Assembly: GCA_022495995.1 (NCBI GenBank)
Contig: JAFEMH010002550.1
Coordinates: forward strand, 186,001 to 250,000
Source: Adenophora triphylla var. japonica
Taxonomy: Eukaryota; Streptophyta; Magnoliopsida; Asterales; Campanulaceae
Length of the DNA: 64,000 nucleotides
Direction of reading: 5' to 3'
Positions within the stretch are counted from its first letter, which is position 1, and each line of letters opens with the position of its first letter. This document shows, in pieces, positions 1 to 11,751 of this stretch. The translations under genes were made by a program, and so were the position numbers. The notes beneath the pieces were generated by a model that was not told where the DNA came from, ran no database searches, and saw nothing but the letters and a program-made list of their open reading frames with translations.

Positions 1-457
1 AAATGATTTTGAGACATTGATGAATAACCTATGAGGCTAAGAATATGCAATGTGCAATTTGTTTGACAAAAATAATGGGAATGACCCACTTTTTTCTCGC
101 AAATAAAGAATGAAAAAATTGTCTAAAGTGAGACGGAGTTCTTGCATGTGCTAGAACTAGGTCAAAATTTTGAGAAAACATGATTTTGAAAGATGAAAAG
201 GATTCATGCATGCCATTTTTGAAAGAATAATGCTTATGTGCAGAGAATTGTGAAAATTGTGATTTTGTGCTTTAGGAAAGCAATGGGACTTGACATGACG
301 CGTTTCAAGTGATGAAAGACGCTTTTTTGATGCAAATGATGCTAGAAAAACTTTTGTGAATGATTTTCTTTTGAAAACATGTGCGCTTTTTGAATATATG
401 CATGCTTTTTGAAAATGATGAATGATTGACACACTTCTTTGTTGTGCTTGTCTACAG
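1..457 (+). other. Probable intron at the window edge, upstream of the first visible PMD exon
   Basis: No coding region is recognised here. The stretch is T/A-rich and ends in a pyrimidine-rich tract followed by TCTACAG at 451-457, a good splice acceptor for the PMD exon that starts at 458. An ATG at 422 opens the same frame but lies inside this intron-like sequence, so it is unlikely to be the real start. The piece GATGCAAATGATGC near 329 resembles the ATGCAAATGATGC repeats in the LTR of the same element at 14,190-14,600. That similarity is short and may be chance. Confidence 0.5.
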
Positions 458-2328
458 GAGAACAAGTCTAGAGGACCATCTGAGATTGCGGTCAAGCTTT
501 GGCAGAGGATGCCAGATTTTGAGAAGAATGGGGTGAACCCCAAGAATTTGGTGAGGGCTACCGGCCTGGATTCATTCGTCGAGGCTATCGGCAGGGGTGT
601 TCACATCACCTCGAAGAGCAAGGGCTTTATCCAGGCCCTTTCTGAGTTTTGGTGGGACAGTACACACAGCTTTCACCTGAGCTGGGGAGAGCTGACAGTG
701 ACTCCTGCCGACTTCACAGCTATTACTGGCCTACAGTTCACCGGGAGGCCCGTGACTTGGAGAGACCACATTACAGCTGAGGAGTTCCAGGCTTTGGTTG
801 GATTTGAGTTGATTCCCAAGGGGCTGGGGATGGAGACGCGAACGTCGAGGTGGCGGTTCGAGACTTGCATGCAGAACTTTGCTGCTAATGATGTGACGCC
901 CAAGCCTGGCTAGAGCCTTCGTGTGGTTGATGCTGTCAGTCACTATCTTCGCTAATTCTGGGACGCTAGCTATGACTTGCCTCCTCGACTCTCTGGAGGA
1001 TGTAGATGGGATAGGGACGGTCTCTTGGGGAGAGGCCGGATTGGCGGAGCTCTACTTCTCGTTGGACATGTACAGTCGGAACAAAGCTGCTTCGATGGAC
1101 TGCTTTTCATTTGCCCTTGAGGTAGTCTCCTTTCTTTTCTCTTTTCTCTTTTCTGTCTTGAGACTTTTATGAGAGAGAGAATGACCTTTTTGATGTTTTG
1201 AACATGCAGGCCTGGTTTTGCGAGGTGATCGGGTTCTTCCCTTGGAACCAGCAGAGTGATGTCACCATCTTCCCTGCTATGGTTCGCTGGAGGGGAGATG
1301 CGAGGGATAAATTCACGGGGAAGACCCGGATCACTTTCGACTACAAAATGGTGAGGCCGATCATCAATAAGGACGGGCATGACGGAGTGGACTTCTACCC
1401 TTGGGGCAGGTATCCGGAGATTTTGCTGGGAGATGCCATTGAGGCGACTAGGCAGAGGAGGTGGCTCACTGGGCTGACATGTGATGTCATTTACTTGGGG
1501 GACCGTTTCTCGAGGCAGCATGGCCATGTCCCTCCATTGGACGCCATTACTCCTCAGGATCCTCCAGCACGGATGCTGCAGCCCAGGGATTGGCCAGAGG
1601 ATGAGATTGCCAGGTACCAGGCAGGCGTGGCTGCAGAGGAGTACTTCGACATGGACACCCCCTACGCTGTGTTTGTGGAGCAGCGCCTGAGGACGCCACA
1701 GAAGCTAGTGAAGCTGGCGGTCACTCAGGGATATGGGGAGGATGAGCCTACTGACCCGCCGATCCCTCCTGCGCATCTGTCCTATGTGGTCCATGGAGTA
1801 CCGAGGAGGATGAGGATACCTGTCCCCGACGCTAGGGAGCCCCAGTACACCTTGCCGCCTGACAGCACTGTAAGTATACTTTTAGGGTCTTTCCCTTTTG
1901 CAGCTTTCTTTGCTTTTGAGATTTTCTGAGATTTTTCTGAGATTTTTCTGAGATTTTTCTCTTCTTTTTCTCAGGTTCCAGCTCGCACCTATGACAGATT
2001 GGTCAGGCAGAATAGGGGCTGGAAGGACATGTGCCGGTCCCTTCTGAGGAAGCTGGCCTGCGCTTCGAAGGCAGCAGCGGATGCACAGGAGCCTGGGCGC
2101 AAGAGACGGCATGTCGGGGGCACAGCGTCTACCTCATCGGCCTCGGAGTACTCTTCCAGTGCCATGCCTCGGGGGCGGGGACCCAACGCTGACATTCTGG
2201 AGCAGCTGGCTGAGTACGGGCACGATAATGTCCATCTATCTGACGTGAGCGACCAGGAGGACTTGATGAGGGAGGCTAGCATTTATGAGCTGAGTAGCGA
2301 TGAGGAGGAAGAAGAATCGGAGGCCTAG
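458..2328 (+). pseudogene. Plant mobile domain (PMD) protein gene, antisense passenger gene of element A, one frameshift
   Basis: The product resembles the plant mobile domain (aminotransferase-like) family, known from host MAIN/MAIL proteins and from transposons. Visible hallmarks are FWWDSTHSFHLSWGELTVTP, then a GIGTVSWGEAGLAELY segment, then a WFCEVIGFFPW block. Three exons join cleanly in phase 0: 458-1121, 1210-1869 and 1975-2328. The introns are 1122-1209 (GTAGTC...TGCAG) and 1870-1974 (GTAAGT...CTCAG). Earlier exons lie off the window. A one-base frameshift near 900-911 breaks exon one: the first frame ends at 913 and the homologous sequence resumes in another frame. The C terminus is a polar, acidic tail ending at TAG 2328. 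The gene runs opposite to the pol genes of element A. The family assignment is from recognised motifs, not from a search. Confidence 0.8.
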
Positions 2329-2859
2329 GAGGTCTCTAGAGTAGATTTGGAACAAAAACAAACAATGAACAATTTTTATGCACACTTTGTTTATTTTTTG
2401 CTTTATTTGGGCGCCGATGGGGCGAAGACATTGTACTTATGTTTTATTTGCTTTTCTAATTCATGCTTTTTCAATTTGCATATTATCTGAGCCTTGGGGC
2501 AACTTTTTTGCTTGGAATTGGGGCTGAAACTGGGCCAAAATGATTTATAATGGTATATAAATGCTTGAATGGCTTCTGGATATGTTTTTGTACAGGTTTT
2601 GGTTGAAAAAGTGGGGTGAAAACTCCCTTGGGCAGCAACTTTGGTTGCTGCAGAATTTTTTTCTGCAGAGGGCTAATGTAGCCGTGCGGATAGGTCCTGA
2701 GGGTAAATAGAGCCGTGCGGCTCACAGTTCTGTCTGAACTGGTTATTTTCTGAATAAAAGCAAGGCTTGGCCATTTCATTTCATTTTCAACATAGACTTG
2801 TCCCAATTGTTCCCAGAGCACATTTTGGACCTAAAAGCACCATCTTTGATCATTTTGCG
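2329..2859 (+). promoter_or_regulatory. Spacer between the two antisense genes, with a candidate promoter (TATATAAA at 2554-2561)
   Basis: This 530-bp spacer follows the PMD stop codon and precedes the DUF7745-like gene on the same strand. It holds a good TATA-box candidate at 2554-2561. It also holds two copies of AGCCGTGCGG (near 2679 and 2711); the first sits in GCTAATGTAGCCGTGCGG. A near-identical phrase occurs in the LTR of element A near 14,947. Together these suggest that the second gene has its own promoter. The transcription start is not determined. Confidence 0.4.
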
Positions 2860-4362
2860 ATGGAGAAGCCCGTCAGATTGCAAAGGGGGAAGAGAGACCG
2901 TTTTCTGTCTGATCTTCAATCTTGGGTGAGACACAACTTCCAATCTCATAGGGGACTGCTTGATTCTTCCTTCAAGATCAAGTCTTTATGGCATTTGAGG
3001 GATCTCCCGCCCGATTGGGACCTTTTGAGAGCCGCAGCAAAGTTCTGGGACGTCCGGAGACATGTTTACTGCTTTTCTTACAACGAGATCGTCCCGACGC
3101 ATGAAGACTTCTGAGCCTTGATTGGGGGTCCCGAGATTGAGGCTATATCTATTCCGCTGATCGGAGACGTGCCGGTGACGGTAAAGCTTGCATCTTTTCT
3201 GCAGATTCCTTTGGGAGAGGCTGAGAGGATGATGGTAGCCCCGGATAGGATTGACCTTTCTGATATCCCGGGCAGGTTTGGGTCTCCAGATATGGCTGCG
3301 ACCACGGTGGCTATGGATGCTTTCATTCTTTGCGTATTCTCTGTTCTGTTCACTGCTGAGTCCGTGGGGATCTGTCATAGTGGTCTCTTGGACATGGTTA
3401 GAGACTGCAAGGCTGGGAAGGATATTGTCCCGCTGGTTTTGGGAGAGACACTCCATGGGATTGACAGGATGGCTCGAGGAGACCATTTCATGAGATCCGG
3501 GAGTCCGGCTGTGTTGACCTTATGGCTGCAGGAGAGGCTCGGGGCTTTGCCAGGGGCTTTGCCGACTCAGTGCCCTTGGGTGATTTCTCGGAGAGGTGCA
3601 CCGAGGCAACAGGACCAGGGTAGCTGGGAGCTGACGATGGCTAGGCTATCCACTTCGGACATCCGTTGGTGGATACCTCATTGGAGGTTGCAGACCAGGA
3701 GGATATTTCAGGAGTCCTATGCTGTGAGGGTTCCAGGATTCTGCTGGTCATCCTTCTACATACCCTGCTTAGTATCCAGGCAGTTTGGGGCTTTACAGGA
3801 GCCATTGAGTGATTGGGAGGACATCCGGACCATGGAGGTGGTGTCATTGGACATGAGGGATCCAACCAGCTTCTCTTTCTTCTCGAGGGCTTGGACATAT
3901 GCTGCTTTCCCACCCAGGGCTATCTTCAGGAGCAGGAAGAGCACCATCTTGACCACTGTCTACTTGGACTGGTACGAGAGGGAGATGGGAGCGACTCAGG
4001 TCATCTTGGAGGAGAGACGTCGAGCTTTATTGGGAGCTGACTGCGACTCGAGTAGGACTTTGAGGGAGACTGAGGCTAAGGCGAGTCGCCATAACCAGTC
4101 AGGTGACTTGGTCAGGGATATGGAGGCTCGGTACAAGAGGTTGTCCGAGGTCGCTCCTTTGACTGAGGCTCAGAGGGAGGAGGTGCGGACTCGTGCTCGG
4201 ATAGAGAGAGCACTTATTGACACGGGTTTGGTAGAGGCTCCAGTGAGGATACCGGAGGTCGGGATGAGGGATACCGACATCATAGATAAAAAGAGGAAGA
4301 AGACTCGACGGGGCCGAGGAAAAGGGAAAAAGACCAAAGAAGACTCAGCGAATGACGACTGA
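2860..4362 (+). pseudogene. DUF7745-like protein gene, second antisense gene of element A, one in-frame stop
   Basis: The predicted protein has the layout I associate with DUF7745 proteins of plant retroelements: a WHLRDLPPDWDLLRAAAKFW block, then the PTHEDFxALIGGP segment (family consensus roughly PTxEEYxxLL), a long middle region rich in W and R, and a basic lysine-rich tail (KKRKKTRRGRGKGKK). The ATG at 2860 is preferred over 2767 because the conserved part begins shortly after it. A single TGA at 3112-3114 interrupts the frame inside the PTHEDF motif; the reading frame on both sides is the same, so one nonsense change explains it. Length is 500 codons. Function unknown. It sits 530 bp after the PMD gene and converges on the integrase gene of element A. 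Confidence 0.7.
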
Positions 4363-4541
4363 CAGATCTTTTCTTAGGATTCCCTTATTGCCATTTTGCA
4401 AACATATTAGTTTATTTAGGCATTTTATTGTATTTTAGATCTTTGTAGCAGGTTAGCAGAGTCAAGAGGCAGACCGTGCTTGAACTCATCAAGAAGTTTT
4501 TAACTTGTAATGAACAAGAAATATTATCTTAAAAATCAGTC

Positions 4542-4709
4542 AAGACACATTTCATGGAAATTTAAATGTCTTATTTATTGGGACCCGTTTTATGAAAACT
4601 GAAATACCCTTCATTATTTAGGACGCACTTCATGGAAGCTTGATTGTCTTTTTTTTTTTTTTGTTTAGGACACATTTCATGGAAACTTAATCGTCCTTTT
4701 TATTGTTTA
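4542..4709. repeat. Short tandem repeat, four units of about 40-47 bp
   Basis: Four degenerate units begin near 4543, 4581, 4622 and 4669. Each starts like GACACATTTCATGGAAACTT and ends in a T-rich stretch. The array sits between the converging 3' ends of the DUF7745-like gene and the integrase gene of element A. Element C has a much larger array in the same relative position. Confidence 0.75.
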
Positions 4710-4803
4710 GACCGAACCATATATGGCTGTCTACGTTCCCCTTTTACAAGAAAGACTAAGGGGCTCAGGTCTTCGTAGTTCATTCTGGTGAACTAATTCT
4801 TTC

Positions 4804-5022
4804 ATGTGCAACCCTGTTTTTTGCCTAGACCGCCCTTTTTGGGGTTTTCAGCCTAGCTAGGCATTACTCTTTTTGCACTAAGATTTTTTTTCTCTTTTTT
4901 TTTATGTGCAATCCTGTCTTTTGCCTAGACCGCCCTTTTTGGGGTTTTCAGCCTAGCTGGGTATTACTCTTTTTGCACTCTCTTTTTTTTTTATATTTTT
5001 TTTATTTTTTTTTTTTTTTTTT
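4804..5022. repeat. 100-bp-period duplication followed by a poly-T tract
   Basis: A 76-bp segment at 4804-4879 starting ATGTGCAACCCTG recurs at 4904-4979 with a handful of differences. It is followed by an almost pure T tract at about 4980-5022. On the minus strand that tract is an A-rich run starting directly after the integrase stop codon. The rest of 4363-5022 holds no recognisable gene. Confidence 0.75.
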
Positions 5023-6530
5023 TTAGACATAGTATCTTTTGAGCTTATCACCGTTGACCGGGTGGACAAAGGGATTGCCGTCCAGTGTCCGCAAGCTTCA
5101 TGGCTCCTCCCGATAGTATCTTCTGCGCACCACATAAGGGCCGATCCAAACGGGTTCTCATTTTCCCGGGGTTGTCTCTCGGTAGGGGCTTCACTTTCAA
5201 CACTAAGTCACCTTCTTTGATGTCTCCGGCCTTGACCTTTTGATCAAACGCTCCGCCATTCGCCTCTCGGTAGGCTCGGGTGTGTTCCATGGCTTTTAGC
5301 CTTCTCTCGTCAAGGTGGCTAACTCATCATGCCCGCGCAACCATTCCACTTCATTGACACTGTTTTCCAGAAGGACCCTTAATGACGGGATTTCCAACTC
5401 CACTGGTAACACTGCTTCCATCCCGTAGGTTAAGGCAAAAGGAGTTTCTCCCGTAGCCGTTACGACAGACGTTCTGTAGCCCCAGAGTGCCAAGTGCAGC
5501 TTTTCGGGCCAATCACGACCACGGGTGGCCATCTTCCGGATGATCCGTTCGAGCGTCTTATTAGCAGCTTCCACGGCTCCATTAGTCTGAGGTATGTACG
5601 GAAATGACTTGTGGCGAGTGATTCTGAATTCTGACAGCAACCTATCACAGTCCCCTTCAAAGTGCGACCCATTATCGGAAATGATCTCGTTGGGCACCCC
5701 ATATCTGCACATTATGTTTTCTTTGATGAATTGGGCCACTTTTCTGGAAGTGAGGACCTTGTAAGACTTGGCCTCTACCCACTTGGTGAAGTAGTCGATG
5801 GCTACTAGCACAAATTCATGCCCATTGCTTCCTGCCAGGGCTATTTTCCCTATCACGTCAATACCCCAAGTTGCAAACGGCCAAGGAGTCGTCATGCAAT
5901 ACAGGTCATGAGGCGGGAGATGGTTGAGGTTGGCAAACCGCTGGCACTTGTCGCATGCTCGGACGTGCTGGACACAGTCTGTTTCCATGGAAATCCAGTA
6001 GTAACCCATTCTGAGGATCACTTGCATCAGGGCTCTGGCATTCATATGAGGACCGCAGGGACCATTGTGGACTTCAGTCATCAACTCTTTGGCTTTTTCT
6101 TGAGTGATGCACAAGAGGAGTGGTCCTTGGTATCGCTTCTTGTACAGGTTGCCTCCTAGAATGACATAATGGGAGGCCAACCTTTTCAGAGCTTGCAAGC
6201 TCTTGGCTCTGACTCCTTCTTTCGGTCTACCTTCTTTGTCTTTGAAAGCTGACTCTCCATCTTTGAGGAACTGGTAAATTTGATTGTACCAGGGTTCCTT
6301 TATAGGCTCGGGTCCCAGGTCTACTTCACAACAGAAGGCTGGGGCTTCTCTTCTACCCACTTGGAAGGGTTTTATGGCTTTTCCCTCGGGGATCTCTACC
6401 AATGAGGCTAGAGTAGCTAATGCATCTGCGAATCTGTTCTTGTCCCTTGGCAAGTAGTGGAAGGTCACTTCTCCGGCTGTTCGAGTCAACTCCTCCATAT
6501 GGGCATGATACCGCTGCGAGGTTAGGGTCC
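5023..6530 (-). pseudogene. Integrase (with end of the second RNase H) of element A, frameshifted near the 3' end
   Basis: Integrase inserts the reverse-transcribed copy into chromosomal DNA. The long frame 5296-6624 (442 codons) begins with the tail of an RNase H-like domain (YHAHMEELTRTA, FADALATLAS). It continues with a zinc-binding region (HNGPCGPH, then CDKC) and the catalytic core with its three acidic residues: D in TWGIDVIG, D in EIISDNGSHF and E in NGAVEAANKT. The C-terminal segment continues in other frames at 5048-5290 and ends KLKRYYV before TAA at 5023-5025. Shifts occur near 5290 and near 5075, where an extra base sits in the GACACTGGACGG stretch. The catalytic core itself reads cleanly, unlike the sequence to its right. 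Confidence 0.9.
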
Positions 6531-8110
6531 ACAGTCTTCCACTTGTTGGAAACCCGATTGATGATCGTGGTGAGTCTCCGTAAACTTCTAGCTCCTTGAC
6601 ATTCCTTTCTAAGGCGGCTTCCAAACCGGCAATGCGGGCTTCATACTCGGCAACATTGTTCGTGGCGGGAAGTTCAACTTGAGGGCTATGGGTGTATGCT
6701 CATCCTTCGGATCGACCGGTAGCATCCCGATACCGTTTCCTCTTTTGTTAGCGGCTCCGTCAAAGAATAGCGCCATCGGTTTTCGGGTTATTTGCAAAGA
6801 TCCCTTCATGCAGGAATTGGGGTTCGGGCCCTCTGTCTTCATTGCGGGAAAGTTTGCCGGGTGGTCGACAATGCTTGACCCTTGATAGCCTTTACGGTCA
6901 CATAGTTGATGTCGTACTCTGCTAAGAAGAAGGACCACTTTGCTAGACGCATCGAGAGGGAAGGCTTATCAAAGATGTACTTGATGGGGTCCATTTTTGA
7001 GACCAAATTCACGGGGTGGGCTTGCATATAATGCTTCAACTTGCCGACTACCCGGACCGATCTGCACGGTATTTTCACATGCTTTGAGTAATTGAGCTCA
7101 CTTCCACTGCGGCTTCCGGTGACAAAGTAAATGGCGTTCTCTATCCGAGAGTCTTTCCCTTTCTGAGCAAGCATAGCCCCAAGCTGCCGTGTCGGTGACG
7201 GTGAGATAGAGCGAAGAGGTTTACGTCTATGTGGGGGCATAGCATGGAGGGTGTACCAAGTATGCCTTGATGCGGTCAAAAGCACCCTGGCATTCTTCGG
7301 TCCATTACGTGTCTACGTTCTTCTTCATGAGCTTGAAGATGGGCTCGCACATAGTGGTCAGCGATTGTGAAAGCTTGGTGATGTACTGCGGTTTTCCCAT
7401 AAAGCTCTTGACTTACATGCAGGTCCGAGGTGGCCTCATATCCATAATGGCTTTGATCTTTTGGGGGTCGGCTTCAATACCTCGCTCCGTGACCATATAC
7501 CCAAGCTCTTTTCCCCTTGTCACTCCGAAGGTGCATTTAGCGGGGTTTAGTCTCATGGAATGTTGTCTCGGTCTCTCAAAGAACTTCCGCGAGGTCAACA
7601 AAGTCTTTGCCCGTCCTCGCCTTTGGAGTGGATTATCATGTCGTCTACGTAGACCTCAATCTCCTTGTGGATCATGTCATGAAAAGCGCGGTCGCTGCCC
7701 TTTGGTAAGTAGCCCCGGCGTTCTTAAGTCCAAATGGCATCACCGTATAACAGTAAGTTCCCACGGCGTGGTGAAGGCTGTCTTTTCTTGGTCTTCCTCG
7801 GCCATCTTGATACGGTTGTATCTGAAAGCCATCAACGAAGGATTTGACTTCGTAGTTGGCGGTGGAGTCCACCGGGATGTCTATGTTTGGCAAAGGGTAA
7901 TCGTCCTTGGGGCTAGCCTTGTTCGGATCTCGGAAATCCACACAGCAGCACCTTCCCATTGGCCTTGGTGACGGTCACAATATTGGACAACAATGTCGGA
8001 TATTCAATGACTACTGATGAATCCTACCCGCAGTAGCTTCTCAATTTCTTCTTTGACACGTAGGGACCATTCTCGCTTGATCTTCCTCGGCTTTACTGGT
8101 TTAGCATCTC
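6530..8110 (-). pseudogene. Reverse transcriptase and RNase H of element A, heavily frameshifted
   Basis: Reverse transcriptase and RNase H make the DNA copy of the element RNA. Pieces appear in several frames: DFRDPNKASPKDDYPLPNID and MPFGLKNAGATYQR (7672-7959), RLNPAKCTFGV and GYMVTERGIEADPQKIKAI (7413-7601), and KMDPIKYIFDKP with LAKWSFFLAEYDINYVT (6839-7285). The second RNase H starts near 6609-6938 (MALFFDGAANKRGNGIG). The YVDDM active-site motif is encoded near 7640, in another frame. Nearly every break is a one-base shift. Several lie where a relative would have CTG or CAG, for example ACGATC near 6558 where ACTGATC is expected. Whether these are real is doubtful; see the findings. Confidence 0.85.
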
Positions 8111-9195
8111 GGTGCTAGAGGGATTCTCGTGCTCTACTATCGAACTGTCTAGCCCCGCATATCCCTGTATGACCATGCAAACACGTCGACGTATTCCCCG
8201 AGCGCATCGATCGCCCGTCCCGTTCAACCCCTAGAAGAAGTTTCCGATCTGTGTCTCTTTAGGTTCCTTGACGGCACCCAAGTTCACACTTGTCAAAACC
8301 TCCTCGGCGGCTTGGGCCCGGTTTTCCTCTTTTTCCGAAACCCGCTTAAAGATTTCTTTAATGTATTGTTCATTTAGTGTGTTTGCATCTTGTTCAAATG
8401 ATTCATTATTAAGCGTTGTTAAGTTTTGAGTTAATTTATCATTTGTTAAGTTGGCAATAAGAGGATACTCGAAAGATCTGTCATTTCATTCAAAATAAGG
8501 GGAAAGATGACATCGATTACATTTTGATAGTCCTCGGGCGTGAGGCCTTCGGATGACTCGGAAGGACTGGAATTCAAAGATTCCCGACTCAATTGTATGG
8601 ACAACAGGTGTTTGACACGACCGGGTTGAGAAGGACGGGGTACCAATCCAAGCTCCTCTATCATTTGCTATCGCACTGGCTATCGGTCCCGAGAACGTCT
8701 CCCAATTCTTCAACGGCATTTCGTCTTAGTTACCAAAGTGCGGGGATCAAAAGGATTTTCACCACCGTCTCCAATTACGGCAACTATCTCATCATCTCGA
8801 GCTGAAGTCGATCAAATCTGGGATCCGTGCTTCTTCATCAAACAAGCGTAGCAAGCCCCACTCACCGTCTTCACTAATGCGCGGCTTCTATCCGGGCTGA
8901 TCTTCGGAAGAGCTAACTCGAAAGCCGAGGAGTCCATTACCCCGGATGCCGATTCTTTGACGCCGTCTCGAGTTTCCTTTGAAGACATACTGCTTACGAA
9001 TGGTAGTGGTAGCCCCGGGAATGTCCGGGCAAGTCAAGGAACATTCTTCGAACGAGGATTGGCCGGCTTTCCCCTCATTTTCTCAAAATTCTCCGTAAGG
9101 GTTTTCTGCAAGGAGATCTGGTGATCACTTTTATCGCATTGTGTCTTGCCTTTTGTAAAATAGTGGGTCGTGATAAACCGTAGGGATGAAGCCGG
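8111..9195 (-). pseudogene. Spacer between G-patch and RT of element A
   Basis: This stretch should encode the linker between protease/G-patch and RT. The only frame of note is 8446-8664 (72 codons), which is not a recognised domain. Fragments such as NTLNEQYIKEIFKRVSE near 8340-8390 and VEHESPS near 8120 fit the poorly conserved segment that precedes RT in Tat-type elements. No frame longer than about 80 codons survives. Confidence 0.55.
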
Positions 9196-9201
9196 ACCCC
9201 T

Positions 9202-10098
9202 TTATCTTTTGCCATTTGGTTTGTACCCCAAGCCGTATCTGGTATTCTGTTCCTTTACATCGATGATGGTATTGCGACCCTGAAGTCTTCCACCCAATCC
9301 AAGTCCCGGAAGATAACCCATTTTTCTCATCATTCTCATGGCAGGAGGGATTTGATCGGAAGTAGTAGTGAGGTCAGTGCTACACACTTGTGCTTTGGAA
9401 GAAGCTACAGAGAATCCTGTCAATGCCAACCCTTCGTCATCATGTTTGATTTCCAATATCGGGATGTCTTCTCTTTGGTTCCTTCTACCGTGACACTGTC
9501 TCCATAAATGGTGGTGATAGTACCATCATTTGACTGAAATTTGATGCACTGGTGCAAAGTAGAGGCTACCCCATTTATCTGGTGGATCCAGGGCCGTCCC
9601 AGTAGAGCATTAAATGAAATTGGAATATCAATCACTTGAAAATCGACGTTCATGACCTTTTTTCCGAACCACAGCTTGAGAGTAGCAATCCCCAAAACTG
9701 ACCGTGCAGTGGAGTCATAAGCCTTAATAGTCTGACTAGAAGGCTTCAAATCTGTTGGTTTCGAGGTCCAATAAGTCCATCATCTTGGCCGGCAAGACAT
9801 TCATCGTGCACCCTCCATCGACTAATACCCGTGGCAATCGACGCTCTTCTAACCGGACTCGTGATGTAAAGAGGTTCGTTATGACTAGCCCTATACTTTG
9901 GCAGTCCAAGTCGGTGAAGGTAATGATGTTTCCGTAGTGGATATTTCCAATCATTTGGACGACCTCATCTGGGGTGACATCTATGGGCACCATGGTCTTG
10001 GCCAAACTTTCTTCTAGCTTCAACTTATGAGGGTATGAAGAGGTTAACATGGACCACAAGGAGATATTGGATTGGGTACACTTCAACCGAGTCAACAC
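9202..10098 (-). pseudogene. Retroviral-type aspartic protease and G-patch domain of element A
   Basis: Two overlapping frames encode these domains. The frame 9736-10098 holds the protease active-site region RVLVDGGCTMNVLPAKMMDL, a D-G-G form of the usual D-T/S-G. The frame 9420-9749 continues with the flap and core (FQVIDIPISFNALLGRPWIH). The frame 9202-9456 carries a G-patch-like motif (MMRKMGYLPGLGLG, then GLGYKPNGKR), a glycine-rich nucleic-acid-binding domain found in some retroelement polyproteins. The protease would cut gag-pol into its parts. Two frame changes (near 9740 and 9430) break what should be one reading frame. Confidence 0.8.
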
Positions 10099-10391
10099 CG
10101 GATCCTCTTTGTCGATTACGGCTTTTCTACTTCCGACTTATAAGGCCTCTTATCTGTCTTTGGCTCCGAAACGGCATTCTTTTGTCACCCTTAGGTCAGC
10201 TCAATACTCATCTGTCTGCACCGAGTCATCACATAGACATTAGATTTTCCCGAGTCATTATTCCTACTCGAGGATTTTGTTAGCTCTTTCAAAGTCGAGG
10301 CGGGCTCTGCCGGCGTATGGCCAATTTCTGCTGATTAATCGATTAATGGCACTACCGGAGGCGTAGGTCGCTTCTCGAATCCGATCCCAAG

Positions 10392-11751
10392 TTAACGGCT
10401 TTCGACCTTCTCAAGGTTCGACTCTACGATTGGCTTAGCAGTGAAATTTGGTTTCGGTTTACCTTCTCCGTTTAAAGCCTTCACAATCTCATTCAAACTT
10501 TTCAAAGTCAACATGCAACAGGAGTTATCACCTTCGGGGCTTGGATCCTGGCAACCGGCTTTCTCATCCGGTCCAACAACTTTTTTAACGAGCGGGATCA
10601 CATTCCTCATCACCGCCAAGCATATCCCTTCTTTCTCTAGGGGTCAGCCTTCTGACGGCATCTTTGACATTGGCTAAACATTTTCTGAAGTGAGAAATTC
10701 CATCATCAATAAGGATTTCTGCGAGGTCAAACCTCATGGCGGGTTTCTGTTCTTCACTGTCGGGAAGGTTTTCCGGGCTTTTTGGCTTCCGGGCTAACCA
10801 CTCTTCTACCTGTTCCTTCCGGCACTTCGACCGTGTCTTCATCGGTATCACCGTAGTAACTCTCGCGGGAACTTTCGTCTTGACTCGATGACCAATGAGG
10901 GCAAAAGCAGGTCGGGATACTTGACGCCATATAAGAGGTATCTTGGACTCCTCCTTTGACTTGGGAATTATCAAGAAAACATCATTGTCGTCACAGGACA
11001 TAAAGGGGACTGGGGTTGCCTCGAGACTTAAGACTCTTTCCAGGGCATCCATACACTCTTCTTCTGACAAGGTCTCGGGAGTGATTACTAACACCGTAAC
11101 GAGTCTACTCTTCCCGATGAGAGTTTGGCTTCCGTAATGCTTACGTTTTCCAGATCGGTGGGTGGAGCCCATTTTCCTCTTTCAGCTAGGGCTTCAATTA
11201 AATCCCTCCATTCACCGACCAAGTCTTTGTAAGGAGTATTGAACTCTAGGATGTAGGACTCATATACTGCTTCATCTAAGCTAGCATCTTTTTCCTTTTC
11301 TGAGCCTTCACACAGCCGCAAATACACTTTGAAGTGATTTCATCTCCTATTCCGGGTCGGTGGTTTCCTACCTCATCCTGCCCTTTGGGTTTCACTTCGC
11401 CGACTCCAAGTCCATTCCTTCTACGAAACCTGTCATCATCATTGTAAATCCATCCATTCCTATTCTCGTTCCCGACCGATTCTTCACTACCATTGTAGAG
11501 AGATAGGCAAATTCACAGGCGTTGACGAAATTAGAGAGGCCAGGTTGGGACTGGGATTCCAAAGTAAATGGATTTGGGTTAGGCTGAAAGGAGGGAAAGA
11601 GTCCCACGGGGGGATGCAAAGGCTGTGAGGGTGTCAGGACCCTGACGGCTCGGGATGTTGGGGAAGACTGAAAAGGGACAGTCTTTGGCAAGGAATTAGG
11701 AGGGGATGGGCTATAGGCTAGCTCTGCTTCCCTAGTCATCTGGTTACCCAA
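10392..11751 (-). pseudogene. Gag-position region of element A, product not recognised
   Basis: Four minus-strand frames (11392-11751, 11088-11327, 10585-11172, 10392-10619) follow one another with overlaps and probably derive from one gene. The first is rich in serine and proline, the second and third are charged and look globular (CDDNDVFLIIPKSKEES, VRRLTPRERRDM). I see no gag core and no zinc knuckle. The position before protease argues for a gag-derived or gag-replacing product, but this is only position. 10,099-10,391 between it and the protease has no long frame. Confidence 0.45.

Noticed and set aside
3251..3493. Alternate frames over the DUF7745-like gene and their complements
   Set aside because: They are shadows of the longer, motif-bearing frame and have no recognisable domain.
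5818..6159. Plus-strand ORFs across the integrase of element A
   Set aside because: The minus strand carries clear integrase motifs over the same bases; the plus-strand frames are complements.
7267..7971. A 234-codon plus-strand ORF
   Set aside because: It is the complement of the RT/RNase H region of element A and stays open only because of frameshifts and few stops on that strand.
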